Source: Novosphingobium aerophilum
GTDB lineage: Bacteria; Pseudomonadota; Alphaproteobacteria; Sphingomonadales; Sphingomonadaceae
Length of the DNA: 54,163 nt
Reading direction: 5' to 3'
Assembly (NCBI RefSeq): GCF_014230305.1
Contig: NZ_JACLAU010000023.1
Location: 1 to 54,163 of the forward strand
A model generated the notes under the pieces. The model was not told the DNA's origin, ran no database searches, and was given only the letters and a program-made list of their open reading frames with translations. The position numbers and the translations under genes were made by a program. Shown here in pieces: positions 35,725 to 43,981 of this stretch. Each line of letters starts with the position of its first letter. The stretch's first letter is position 1.

Positions 35725-36365
35725 CACCGCTGCGCGCCGCCCCATTCCTCGTAGCCGGTCTTCTGATGGCTGCGCCGGCAAGCGCCCGCGACTACGGCCA
35801 GCAAGGCACGGTCTGGTCCGTGATCGAGCCTGACCTGCTCGAGCAAATCCATGCGCGTCTCACCCATCTCGAGAAGTCCGGCGAGACGGCCAAGCTCAAC
35901 GAAGAGCTGAAGCGGCGCACGATCGCGCGCGTCAACCGCCCTGAGCCGGTCGCTGGGATCAGTGCCGCGGCGGCGGCGCGTAGCTGGCGATTTGATCCGA
36001 CGATCAGCGTCGAGCGCGACATTGCCAACGACAAGGGCCGGGTGATCGTCGCCGCCGGAACTCGGGTTAATCCGCTCGACACCGTACCGCTGCGTGTGCC
36101 GCTGGTGTTCCTCGACGGGGACGACCCCGAGCAGCTTGCCTGGGCAACCCGGCGCTATGCCAGCACCAAGGCCAAACTCATCCTCGTGCGCGGCGCGCCG
36201 CTCGAACTGATGAAGGCCCGCCAGCGCCGCTTCTATTTCGACCAGGGCGGCAGCCTCGTGAAGCATTTCGGCATCCACGCCGTGCCCGCAACCGTCGAGC
36301 AGCAGGGCCGCGTCCTCATCATTACCGAGCAGCCGGTTCGATCCAAGGAGCGCGCATCGTCATGA
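35721..36365 (+). CDS. traW: Conjugative transfer protein TraW
   Basis: 214 residues (F TraW: 210), GTG start, signal peptide ending ASA. It begins RDYGQQGTVWSVIEPDLL and has the TraW patterns FDPTISVERDI and FFYFDQGG-like (YFDQGGSLVKHFGIHAVPA). It works with TraU and TrbC in the periplasm for pilus assembly. It overlaps traU by 4 bp. Confidence 0.93.
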   Translation: MTPLRAAPFLVAGLLMAAPASARDYGQQGTVWSVIEPDLLEQIHARLTHLEKSGETAKLNEELKRRTIARVNRPEPVAGISAAAAARSWRFDPTISVERDIANDKGRVIVAAGTRVNPLDTVPLRVPLVFLDGDDPEQLAWATRRYASTKAKLILVRGAPLELMKARQRRFYFDQGGSLVKHFGIHAVPATVEQQGRVLIITEQPVRSKERASS

Positions 36366-37405
36366 GCAGAAAAAATCGTCTTCTCACATGGATATGCTGC
36401 ACGCTCCTCTTCTGCAGTCTGAGCCTTGCTGCCGCTTCGCCAGCTCAGGCATCTGCCGGTCCGGGCCGCTGCACAGGCAAGTTCGTCAATCCGATCACCG
36501 ATATCTGCTGGTCGTGCCTGTTTCCAATCTCGGTTGGCGGTCTGAAGATCTGGCCGTCGAGCCGTCCCGATACGAGCAACCCGACGCTTCCCGTTTGCCT
36601 CTGCGGTTTGCGGCCGGGCATCGCCATGGGTTTCTGGGAGCCGGTACGGCTTGCCGACGTCAGCATGAAGCCCTGGTGTTTCGTCAATCTCGGCGGGATG
36701 AAGCTCGATCCCGGCTTCGACATCGGGTTCAAGTCGATGGCCGGTCCCTCGGCCGTGGGCGGCGCGACGCAGTACAATTCGCAGTGGCATGTCCACTGGT
36801 ATGCTTATCCGCTGATCTACTGGATGGAGATCGTTGCCGATTTCCTGTGCCTCGAGCAGGGCTCGGTCGACATTCTCTACATCACTGAGATCGATCCGCT
36901 CTGGCAGGACAGCGAGCTCACCGCGATCATCAATCCCGAAGCGGTTCTCTTCGCCAATCCGCTCGCGCTTGCAGCCTGTGCGGCTGACTGCGTCGCTGCG
37001 ACGGCCAAGCTCCCGACCGACGAACTCTTCTGGTGCGCGGGATGCCAGGGCAGCATGTATCCTTTGAATGGCAATGTCTCGGCGACGATCGGGCATGTCC
37101 AGGCATCGCGGCTCGCCCTCGCCCGCTTCTCCTACAAGCTCCACCGCGAACTCGTCGCCTGGGGCACGATGGGCAGCAAGGGGCTCTGCGGCAAGTATCT
37201 GATGCCGGTGATGAGGAAGCAGCAATACCGCTTCCAGGCCACCAATCCCAACCCACAGACCAAGGGCCGCTACGCCTGCGCGCCCATTGGCGCCTCCACC
37301 ACCTTCATGTCGGCAGGCCAGGTCTACCACAGGACTTATGGTGAGATATTAGCGAATGACGTGTCTGAAGCCTCTTTATTTACAGTTGAACTTCCAATCG
37401 CCTGA
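36362..37405 (+). CDS. traU: TraU, last residues replaced at the intron junction
   Basis: About 328 of 347 residues are TraU (F TraU: 330). It has a signal peptide, many Cys residues (DICWSCLFP, LPVCLCGL, WCAGCQGSMYPL) and KGRYACAPIGAS. Homology fades after GQVYHRTYGE at about 37345; the last 19 residues (ILANDVSEASLFTVELPIA) come from AT-richer foreign sequence leading into a group II intron. The normal Cys-containing C-terminus is lost and is not found after the intron. TraU is needed for DNA transfer. Confidence 0.88.
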   Translation: MSRKNRLLTWICCTLLFCSLSLAAASPAQASAGPGRCTGKFVNPITDICWSCLFPISVGGLKIWPSSRPDTSNPTLPVCLCGLRPGIAMGFWEPVRLADVSMKPWCFVNLGGMKLDPGFDIGFKSMAGPSAVGGATQYNSQWHVHWYAYPLIYWMEIVADFLCLEQGSVDILYITEIDPLWQDSELTAIINPEAVLFANPLALAACAADCVAATAKLPTDELFWCAGCQGSMYPLNGNVSATIGHVQASRLALARFSYKLHRELVAWGTMGSKGLCGKYLMPVMRKQQYRFQATNPNPQTKGRYACAPIGASTTFMSAGQVYHRTYGEILANDVSEASLFTVELPIA

Positions 37406-39330
37406 CGGGGTGGGGAGAACGCGGTGTGAACCGGTCGGCCTTGTACGCTGGCGACTGGTGAATGCTTGCAGAGCATTCGTGTGCGGGTCGTCCTTTCTTG
37501 TCCGCACGCCCGAACCGCAAGGGGTTAAGCGTCGCACCTACGGGTCCAAGGTTGATCGTCGGAACACGGGAACCACCATCGTCCGCCTGCTTCGGAGCAG
37601 GCTATCCGCGGAGACCGGGGATGGGCGCTGGTGGGGCGGAGCCTGCGTAGTAGTCCGAGGGCGGGAAAGCCGTCCACATGGCGAAGGCGGGCAGGAAGTC
37701 GGTGAGCTGTCATGACGGAGGAACTACCAGTGGACTCTGGTAATCAAGCCCCACAGGCTTGGCTCCTCGGCGTTCAGCGAAAGCTCTACCAGTGGAGTCG
37801 GGAAAACCCCGGCGAACCATACGGCGACTTGTGGAATTGGGTAACCGATCCCCGCAATTTGCACATGGCCTGGAGGACGATTGCCGGTAATCGCGGCAGG
37901 CGCACTCCAGGAGTCGACGGGGCGACCGTAGAGAAAATTGCGACCGGTATTGGTGTCGACAAGTTCCTTCAGGGGCTCCGCGAGGAGCTTCGTTCGGGCG
38001 ACTATCGTCCGTCTCCTGCACGAAGGAAGTGGATCGCCAAGCCGGGCAAACCGGGGAAGTTCCGACCCCTCGGTATCCCTACGGTCAAGGATCGCGTGGT
38101 GCAGTGCGCGGTCAAGCAAGTACTGGAGCCGATCTTCGAGGCCCGGTTCTGGCCAGTCTCATACGGGTTCCGGCCCGGACGGGGCAGTCAGGCCTGTCTC
38201 GAACATATCCGTGTGACCATCCAATCGCGGGGCAAACCCGCAGCGGATGGCTACCGACACAATGCGCCGTACCAATGGGTAATCGAAGGCGACATTGAGG
38301 CCTGCTTCGACAATATCGGCCATCACCCGCTGATGGAACGCGTGCGCCACGGCGTCGCAGACCTCAAGGTCAACCGGTTGATCGTGCAGTTCCTCAAGGC
38401 CGGGGTCTTGGAGGATGTCACGTACAGCCCCACGGACACCGGCACGCCGCAAGGCGGGGTGCTCTCACCGCTGCTGGCCAACATCGCGCTCAGCGTGATC
38501 GAGGAACGGTATCGGGACTGGGTTCGCCGCCCCGAAAGCCCGGAGCTGAAATCCGATGGGATCAAGCTGGCGGCGATCAGGCGCGACAAGGATCGGAGGG
38601 CCGGTCGAACGGTCTTCTACCCTGTCCGCTATGCTGACGACTTCCTGATCTTCGTGTCGGGGACGGAAGCTGACGCTCTTGCCGAAAAGCAGGCGCTGGC
38701 AACCTACCTGCACGAGGCAATGGGTCTGACGCTCTCGCCCGAGAAGACGCGCATCACTGCGCTGACCAAGGGCTGTCGGTTCTTGGGATGCCGCGTGCGG
38801 CTCAAATGGGACAAGCGGTTCGGGCTTCACGCCCGCATCGAAATCCCGCGCGAGCCAATCAACGGCTTCCGCATCCGGGTAAATCAACTGGCCCGACGGC
38901 AGACGCTTCGGCGTTCGCTCACGGCCATGCTTCAGGAACTCAATCCATACCTTCGGGGGTGGTCCGCTTACTACCGCTACTGCGTGGGGGCGAAGCGCAT
39001 CCTCGCCAGTCTCGACTGGCATGTGCGCCAACGTCTCTGGTTGTGGCTGCGGGCCAAGCACAAGCGCGTCCCCGGTAGGAAAATCGCATCGTGGCGCAGG
39101 CCGAGTATCGCCCACCCGGGCAACTCGGTCTGGGCCGAAGGCGGCACGGAGCAGTTCTTGATGAGCTACGTGCCTGTTCGGAGGTTCGATCTCAAATGGA
39201 TGAAGAAACCCGAGTTCGCCAAGACTTCTGGAGAGCCGGATGCACAACGAAAGGTGCAAGTCCGGTTCGGAGAGCAGGCGTGGGAAACTGGCGGTGGAGA
39301 CACCCCACAGCGCCCACGTCTGACTCTACT
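37346..39330 (+). mobile_element. Group II intron between traU and trbC
   Basis: A self-splicing retroelement of about 1.9-2.0 kb: a structured 5' RNA region (about 37424-37711, with GTAGTAGTCCGAGGGCGGG and CACATGGCGAAGG upstream of the ORF), a maturase ORF, then domains V and VI. The 3' end is just before the trbC ATG. The 5' end is not fixed: GTGTG at 37424 fits the GUGYG rule best; GTG at 37361 is an alternative. The maturase frame and domain V look intact, so it may be active. Confidence 0.85.
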
Positions 39331-39334
39331 ATGA
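37712..39334 (+). CDS. ltrA: Group II intron reverse transcriptase/maturase
   Basis: 540 residues. The reverse transcriptase domain has KFRPLGIPTVKDRVVQCAV, GFRPGRGSQ, DIEACFDNI, the GTPQGGVLSPLLANI block and the active site RYADDFLIF. A maturase (X) domain follows, with LNPYLRGWSAYYR. I see no HNH endonuclease. The frame unusually continues through domain V and VI and ends inside the trbC start. Its product binds the intron RNA for splicing and copies it into DNA at new sites. Confidence 0.94.
   Translation: MTEELPVDSGNQAPQAWLLGVQRKLYQWSRENPGEPYGDLWNWVTDPRNLHMAWRTIAGNRGRRTPGVDGATVEKIATGIGVDKFLQGLREELRSGDYRPSPARRKWIAKPGKPGKFRPLGIPTVKDRVVQCAVKQVLEPIFEARFWPVSYGFRPGRGSQACLEHIRVTIQSRGKPAADGYRHNAPYQWVIEGDIEACFDNIGHHPLMERVRHGVADLKVNRLIVQFLKAGVLEDVTYSPTDTGTPQGGVLSPLLANIALSVIEERYRDWVRRPESPELKSDGIKLAAIRRDKDRRAGRTVFYPVRYADDFLIFVSGTEADALAEKQALATYLHEAMGLTLSPEKTRITALTKGCRFLGCRVRLKWDKRFGLHARIEIPREPINGFRIRVNQLARRQTLRRSLTAMLQELNPYLRGWSAYYRYCVGAKRILASLDWHVRQRLWLWLRAKHKRVPGRKIASWRRPSIAHPGNSVWAEGGTEQFLMSYVPVRRFDLKWMKKPEFAKTSGEPDAQRKVQVRFGEQAWETGGGDTPQRPRLTLL
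39233..39268 (+). ncRNA. Group II intron domain V
   Basis: GAGCCGGA pairs with TCCGGTTC, and inside them TGCAC pairs with GTGCA around a loop containing GAAA, with a 2-nt bulge (AG) on the 3' side. The AGC catalytic triad is in place (39234-39236). At 36 nt it is close to the usual 34. Confidence 0.88.
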
Positions 39335-40095
39335 AAATACTCCCTCATCTCCTCGTAATCGCGTCGATCACTGGCGCCGCCGCTATGGCGGGAGCCGCAG
39401 CGCAGACGAGCGAGCCGGAGCTCGATCTCGAAGCGATACGCGCCCGCGCCAAGGTCGAGGCGAGCGAAGCCGATGCGCTTGCCGCCAATGCCCGTGCGCG
39501 CGCCGAAGCTGTCCTTAGCCAAGCCAATGACAGCGCCGCCGAAGCCCAGGCGCACGGCAAGCGCTACACCGAGCAGGCGGCAAGATCCGCGCGGCCAGAA
39601 GGCGAGGACGCCTTCGATTTCGACAAGATGGTGGCCGACGCGGGCACCATGGCCAGCGAGGGCTTGGGCGAAGCCCCCCGCTTCATCGCGTTCGCTTCGC
39701 TCTCGATGCCGCCAGCGGCCTTGCGCGCCATGGCGGACGACGTCGCCCGCGCAGGCGGTGTGGTCGTGCTTCGCGGGCTGCCAGGAGGCAGCGCCAAAAC
39801 CCTGACCGCAGCGCTCGCGAAAGTCGCAGCGGACGGCGGCAAGCTCGACGCGGTCGGCATCGATCCGCGTCTGTTTCGCGCCTTCGGGATCGAGGCGGTC
39901 CCTACCTATGTGGTGACCAGCAGCGATTTCGATCTCTGCGATGGTTTCGATTGCCGGACCCAGGTTCCGCCCCACGACCGGATGAGCGGCAATGTCAGCG
40001 TGTCCTATGCGCTCGAAACCTTCGCGCAAGGCGGCGGTCCCGGCGCGCTCCTCGCATCCCAGCATCTTGCCCGCCTGCAACGGAGTGACCCATGA
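39331..40095 (+). CDS. trbC: Conjugative pilus assembly protein TrbC (F type)
   Basis: 254 residues (F TrbC: 212). A signal peptide (MKILPHLLVIASITGAAAMA), an Ala/Glu-rich coiled coil (about 30-85), then the TrbC domain: PRFIAFASLSMPPAALRAM, VVLRGLPGGS and FGIEAVPTYVV. It acts with TraW and TraU in pilus assembly. The ATG lies directly at the intron 3' end, so the usual Shine-Dalgarno is missing in the unspliced transcript. Confidence 0.9.
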   Translation: MKILPHLLVIASITGAAAMAGAAAQTSEPELDLEAIRARAKVEASEADALAANARARAEAVLSQANDSAAEAQAHGKRYTEQAARSARPEGEDAFDFDKMVADAGTMASEGLGEAPRFIAFASLSMPPAALRAMADDVARAGGVVVLRGLPGGSAKTLTAALAKVAADGGKLDAVGIDPRLFRAFGIEAVPTYVVTSSDFDLCDGFDCRTQVPPHDRMSGNVSVSYALETFAQGGGPGALLASQHLARLQRSDP

Positions 40096-40625
40096 AGCGG
40101 CTTCTCCTTCCCCTTCTCTATCTCGCCTGCGCCTGTCTGCCGGCAAGCATCTCGGCCCAAACCACGACCGATGCCGCCAAGGCAGACGGCAAGGCGTTCG
40201 GGCGCGATAAGGCGGCCGCTGCGCAGAGCGCGGCGACGACCGACCCGGATGCAAACCGCATTCCCAATTTCGGGGGAGTGCCGAACCAGTCGGGCTATTT
40301 CGACGATCCTGACCGGATGGCGCGTGAAGCCGCAAGCCAGGCAACGGCGAACACCGGATACCGGACCATGCGAGATTCCATGGATCGCCGTGCGCAGTTC
40401 GCGCCCCAGGATCTCGACGCGGTTGTCGCGCGCAGCAATGTCATCAACGACGATCCGCTCTCCTACACGAGCGGTATGAGCATCAGCGGGAGCCAGGGCC
40501 GCTGCGTCCCCCTGCCTCCGGGTACCGGCACGACAGCGCGCTACATGGCGACCTGCAATGTCGGCTACGTCTGTCGCCGCCGACGAGGGCAAGGATGGAC
40601 CAGCTCTTCGGCATCGAGAATGTGA
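40092..40625 (+). pseudogene. traN: TraN, N-terminal fragment
   Basis: 177 residues of which about 160 are TraN: a signal peptide and PNFGGVPNQSGYFDDP, then GRCVPLPPG and ATCNVGYVC. F TraN has 602 residues. From about 40571 the frame reads the reverse complement of a traI fragment, so the last about 18 residues are meaningless. TraN is the outer-membrane protein that stabilises mating pairs; this stub cannot do so. Confidence 0.85.
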
Positions 40626-40863
40626 GGTCGGTGCCAGCGCGATGCGCCCTGTTGTCGCTCCCGACACGGCTGCCATCGGGCAGCACGCCCTTGAGCACGG
40701 CCTCGAACTGCGATGCTTGGATAACGCCTCGCAGTCCAAGCGTTTCCGCACCCTTGCCAAGCCATTCACCAGATCTCTCGGCATCGGCGCGGGTATAGTA
40801 ATTGTCGGCGGCAAAGTAGTTGGCAGCGCCGCTGGCGGTACGGACATTGGCTACAGAGAGCAT
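40572..40863 (-). pseudogene. traI: TraI/TrwC (MobF) relaxase, N-terminal fragment
   Basis: About 97 residues of the relaxase start: MLSVANVRTASGAANYFAAD with the paired catalytic tyrosines in DNYYT, then GKGAETLGL and GTDLTFSMPKSWSILALVGG. The catalytic His triad, helicase and C-terminal domains are gone; the frame then enters inverted traN sequence. It lies 37 bp after traD, the usual traD-traI order. Confidence 0.88.
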
Positions 40864-40900
40864 CAGGTCTCACTCCGCCCGGCGACGTCCGCCTCGTGCG

Positions 40901-42943
40901 TCACAGTTCAAAATCGCCGAGGTCGGGACCCTCCTGCGAAGGCTGATCCTGCTCGGGAACGCCGTCTTCGAGCATGAGCTTGCGGGCTTCTGCCTCTCGC
41001 TGGCGCTGGGCTATCCGATCGACGGCTTGCGGCTTATCCGAGGGCGGATTGGCCCGCGGCAAGTCGCTTCGGCGTCCCTCCTCCACGCTTTTCGATGGAT
41101 TCTTCTCATCGGGATGATCGCCTTTGCGGAGCGTCGCATTCGTGGGCAGCAATGGACGGGAGTTACGCGGCGTTGCCGTACGCTCTTCAGGCGACGATTT
41201 TCGCGGATGACCGGACTTACCTGACGGCTTCCTGAGGTCGTCGGGAATGTCCTTCTGCGCCCGTTTCGCCGCCTGCTGGCGTGATTGCTTGGCATCCGCC
41301 TCAACTACCGGCTCTAGCGAAAGAGTACCTTGCTTTGGTACGACAGGCTTGCCTGCCCCGTCATCGTTCGACGAAGGATGTTCGCTATGATTTGCTGGCG
41401 GATTGTCAGCTGTCTCGCCGCCTTCACTCTTGCCGTCGACCTGCCGGATCGGCTGTCGATCCTTGGCCCGACCGACGAAGACATGTGCGATTCTTTCCCG
41501 GTCTATCGGCTTCAGACGGACCGGCGCTGCAGGAAAGCCGTCGGGGAATTTGATGAAGCCCGACAGACGCGGCAGGTTCATCAACTGGTCCGGCAGCAGC
41601 AAAGGCTCGATATGCTTGCGAGGCGTCAGGCTGACGGCGTCGCGGGCATTGTTGTAGCCATAGGTGTAGCCTTCTTCCATGTCGCGAACCTGGCGATGCC
41701 CGATGAAGTCGGAACACCAGGTGGCCGTCTCGCGGTCTGCCGTACCGAGGATCAATTTGGTCCTGGCAAGCGATGCAAGCGTCATCGCCATGTTCTCACC
41801 GTAGACCTCCTTGAGCTTGGCATAGGCATGGGTGCCGGTGACGATTGCACCACCGAAATTGCGCGCTGTCTGCAGGCCTTTCTCGAGAGCGGGGAGCCGG
41901 TGAAGCGCGCCCAGCTCGTCGATGAAGAACCAGCATTTGAGGTCCTTGGTGCGAGGCATCGTCATCAGCGTGTTCATCGCCGTATCGAGCCACAGCGTGA
42001 GCAGCTGCGCGCACACGCTCATGTCGACGTAGCGCGCGGAGATGAAGACCATCGAGCCACTTCTTTTGGCGTTAGTGCCTTCGTCGTCATGGGCGCCCTC
42101 CTCGATCCAGTCGCGGACCGAAAAGCGGCGCCCGGAAGTGGGCAGGAGCTTCAGCGCCTTGGCGTTCACGTTGAACACTGCCCGGATCGATTCCGCCATA
42201 CGCGCGGCTTCAGGAGCGGTCAGGGGATCGGCGATCGTGCCTCGCATCATTGCGTGGACCCGCGAGAGATCAGCGGTCATCAGTTCGCGGGCAAGCGCAG
42301 CATTGGTGCCCCGCCCTTCGGCCACCAGCTTGAGGCAGAACTCGACGAATAGGGCACGCGCCGCGATAACCCAGAACTGCGCCTCCCCGCCCCCATCATG
42401 GGGTACGAGGGCTTCCGCTGCCGCCCAGAATTCACCTTCAGTGCGGCATTCGTCGAAGAGGCTCCATTGGGGACAGCGCGCGTCGAGCGGGTTCAGAATG
42501 ATGTCCCGGTCGGCCTGGTAGAAGTGTTCGATGAAAGCGCCGGTTAGGTCGAATACGACGCAGCGCTGTCCCTTGGCGCGGGCTTCGGCAATCATGTCCG
42601 ACATGGCGACTGTCTTGCCCATGCCGGTGGTCCCGATGAGCATGGCGTGGCTCTGTTCAAGCCGCCAGGGATAGACAACCGTCGCAAGATGCGAGGGCCG
42701 GTATGGAAATGCCGCAGACAGTTCCTTGGGCGAACACAGATGCCATTTCCAACCCATAGAGCTCGAGAGCTCACGGGCGCGCTCGCGCTGGTTGTGCCCG
42801 CGCAGTTCATCGACCAGTTCCGGTAGTGTAACGAGCATGGCCCCGCGCTCATGTTTGCGCTCTTTTGAACGGCTGCCGAAGCGCGCTGCGAACCAGTAGA
42901 ACAGCACGAACGCCGGCACGAGAAGCAAGGCCGACCCGAGCAA
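40901..42943 (-). CDS. traD: TraD coupling protein, N-terminally shortened
   Basis: About 680 residues. One membrane helix at the very start (LGSALLLVPAFVLFYWFAARF), Walker A GTTGMGKT, Walker B WFFIDELGAL and a long charged tail. TraD delivers the relaxosome to the channel. F TraD has about 110 more residues before this helix, with a first membrane segment; here that part is absent. The only start is a TTG at 42943 inside the T-run of a hairpin, so the true start or its expression is doubtful. Confidence 0.87.
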   Translation of the reverse strand: MLGSALLLVPAFVLFYWFAARFGSRSKERKHERGAMLVTLPELVDELRGHNQRERARELSSSMGWKWHLCSPKELSAAFPYRPSHLATVVYPWRLEQSHAMLIGTTGMGKTVAMSDMIAEARAKGQRCVVFDLTGAFIEHFYQADRDIILNPLDARCPQWSLFDECRTEGEFWAAAEALVPHDGGGEAQFWVIAARALFVEFCLKLVAEGRGTNAALARELMTADLSRVHAMMRGTIADPLTAPEAARMAESIRAVFNVNAKALKLLPTSGRRFSVRDWIEEGAHDDEGTNAKRSGSMVFISARYVDMSVCAQLLTLWLDTAMNTLMTMPRTKDLKCWFFIDELGALHRLPALEKGLQTARNFGGAIVTGTHAYAKLKEVYGENMAMTLASLARTKLILGTADRETATWCSDFIGHRQVRDMEEGYTYGYNNARDAVSLTPRKHIEPLLLPDQLMNLPRLSGFIKFPDGFPAAPVRLKPIDRERIAHVFVGRAKDRQPIRQVDGKSEGGETADNPPANHSEHPSSNDDGAGKPVVPKQGTLSLEPVVEADAKQSRQQAAKRAQKDIPDDLRKPSGKSGHPRKSSPEERTATPRNSRPLLPTNATLRKGDHPDEKNPSKSVEEGRRSDLPRANPPSDKPQAVDRIAQRQREAEARKLMLEDGVPEQDQPSQEGPDLGDFEL

Positions 42944-42949
42944 AAAGAT

Positions 42950-42977
42950 AGGAGGAAGCCCTGACGGACTTCCTCCT
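42950..42977 (-). terminator. Hairpin with T-run in front of traD
   Basis: Minus strand: AGGAGGAAG (42977-42969), a 10-nt loop, CTTCCTCCT (42958-42950), then ATCTTTTT. It looks like an intrinsic terminator, and its 5' arm is also a strong Shine-Dalgarno. It separates the small upstream gene from traD. Confidence 0.65.
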
Positions 42978-42988
42978 TGTGTGTGGCA

Positions 42989-43225
42989 TCAGAATTCATC
43001 GCTCAGCTTTCCGGGCACTGTGTCGATGACCCGGTCCAGCATGGCCTTGGGCAGTGCGCCGTAATCGCCCTCATCGACCGCGATGTAACCTGCCTCACCA
43101 TCGGTCAGTACATATTGGGTGAAGTAGCTGTGAAGGGACCGGGCATGAGCCTTGTCGAGTGCGGCAACCAAAGCTGCCTGATCTGCCTGGAATGAACCCT
43201 GCGCGATATTCAGTGAAGCGTACAT
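42989..43225 (-). CDS. Small hypothetical protein upstream of traD
   Basis: 78 residues, acidic, no signal peptide or membrane segment, containing a VDEGDYGAL stretch. I do not recognise it. It has a good Shine-Dalgarno (AGGAGGAAAGATC before the ATG) and ends in the same frame as traD, separated by one stop codon. An inverted repeat, TCCTGATG/CATCAGGA, lies over the Shine-Dalgarno (43235-43262). Confidence 0.65.
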   Translation of the reverse strand: MYASLNIAQGSFQADQAALVAALDKAHARSLHSYFTQYVLTDGEAGYIAVDEGDYGALPKAMLDRVIDTVPGKLSDEF

Positions 43226-43550
43226 GATCTTTCCTCCTGATGTTCGATGCGTCGCATCAGGAGCTGCGAAGATGTGGGTGACGGGCCGGGTCAGGGACCG
43301 CGCATAGCGCGGCCGCGAAGCGGCGATGGGGGAAACGATTTTTGCCGGGCTTGCCCGGTAAAAATGGTGGGGCCCCGTCGTCCTTGACGCGGCCCCAAAG
43401 CCCGCATCACACTTGGCCTTTCTGCGAGAGAGACCTCTCCAACGTCAGCGTGAAAGCACTGGCATCGCGGCAAAAACCGTTTTCCTACATCGCCCCATGT
43501 TGGCACTGTCGCGCGTGGAGGGGACCAACGGCCAGCGAAAGGACAATCTG
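43226..43550. other. Noncoding region with a run of hairpins
   Basis: About 325 bp between two divergent small genes with no supported ORF. Four stem-loops follow each other: 43298-43312 (CCGCGC/GCGCGG), 43312-43324 (GCCGC-GAA-GCGGC), 43339-43364 (TTTTTGCCGGG/CCGGTAAAAA), and 43368-43397 (TGGGGCC/GGCCCCA). This could be an oriT, a partition site or a regulatory RNA region of the former element. Confidence 0.5.
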
Positions 43551-43781
43551 ATGGCCAGGTCCAAACCGAGCGCGCGCAATGCGCTCAAGAAGCTGCGCGA
43601 GCAGCGCGAAGAACTCGATGCACAGGAGGCCAGACTCCGCGAGGAAGCGGCAGGCGAACTGGGCAAGGTTCTTCTCGAATGCGGAGCCGAGACTATCGAA
43701 CCTGCGCAACTGAAGCAGCTCATCCGCGCATCGCTCACCATCGGGATCGACGATGCTCTCAAAAGGCTCTCCCCCGCCTGA
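43551..43781 (+). CDS. Small conserved mobile-element protein (DUF6437-like)
   Basis: 76 residues. A basic start (MARSKPSARNALKKLREQRE) runs into a charged coiled coil, then a small helical part (LKQLIRASLTIGIDDALKRL). I believe it matches the DUF6437 family seen on sphingomonad plasmids and ICEs, but from memory only. The ATG at 43551 follows AAAGGAC. The 200 bp downstream hold no gene but repeat GGGGTGTGA at 43797 and 43825. Confidence 0.6.
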   Translation: MARSKPSARNALKKLREQREELDAQEARLREEAAGELGKVLLECGAETIEPAQLKQLIRASLTIGIDDALKRLSPA

Positions 43782-43981
43782 CACTTCAACCGCGGCGGGG
43801 TGTGACCCCGCAACATCCAGTCTTGGGGTGTGATGAGGCGCCCCCAATCCGCAAAAGAAGGTCCTAGGGTCCAACAAATATTTCGACGGGGGTGCCCCCT
43901 ATCTGGCGCCTCCAGGAATCTCGTCGTCCTTCCATTGAAGTCATCGCACAGACAACTCCAACGCTCGGCTAGGCGCTCCAT

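Noticed and set aside
43339..43364. Intrinsic terminator
   Set aside because: The stem is strong but the T-run precedes it and the A-run follows it on both strands, opposite to a terminator.
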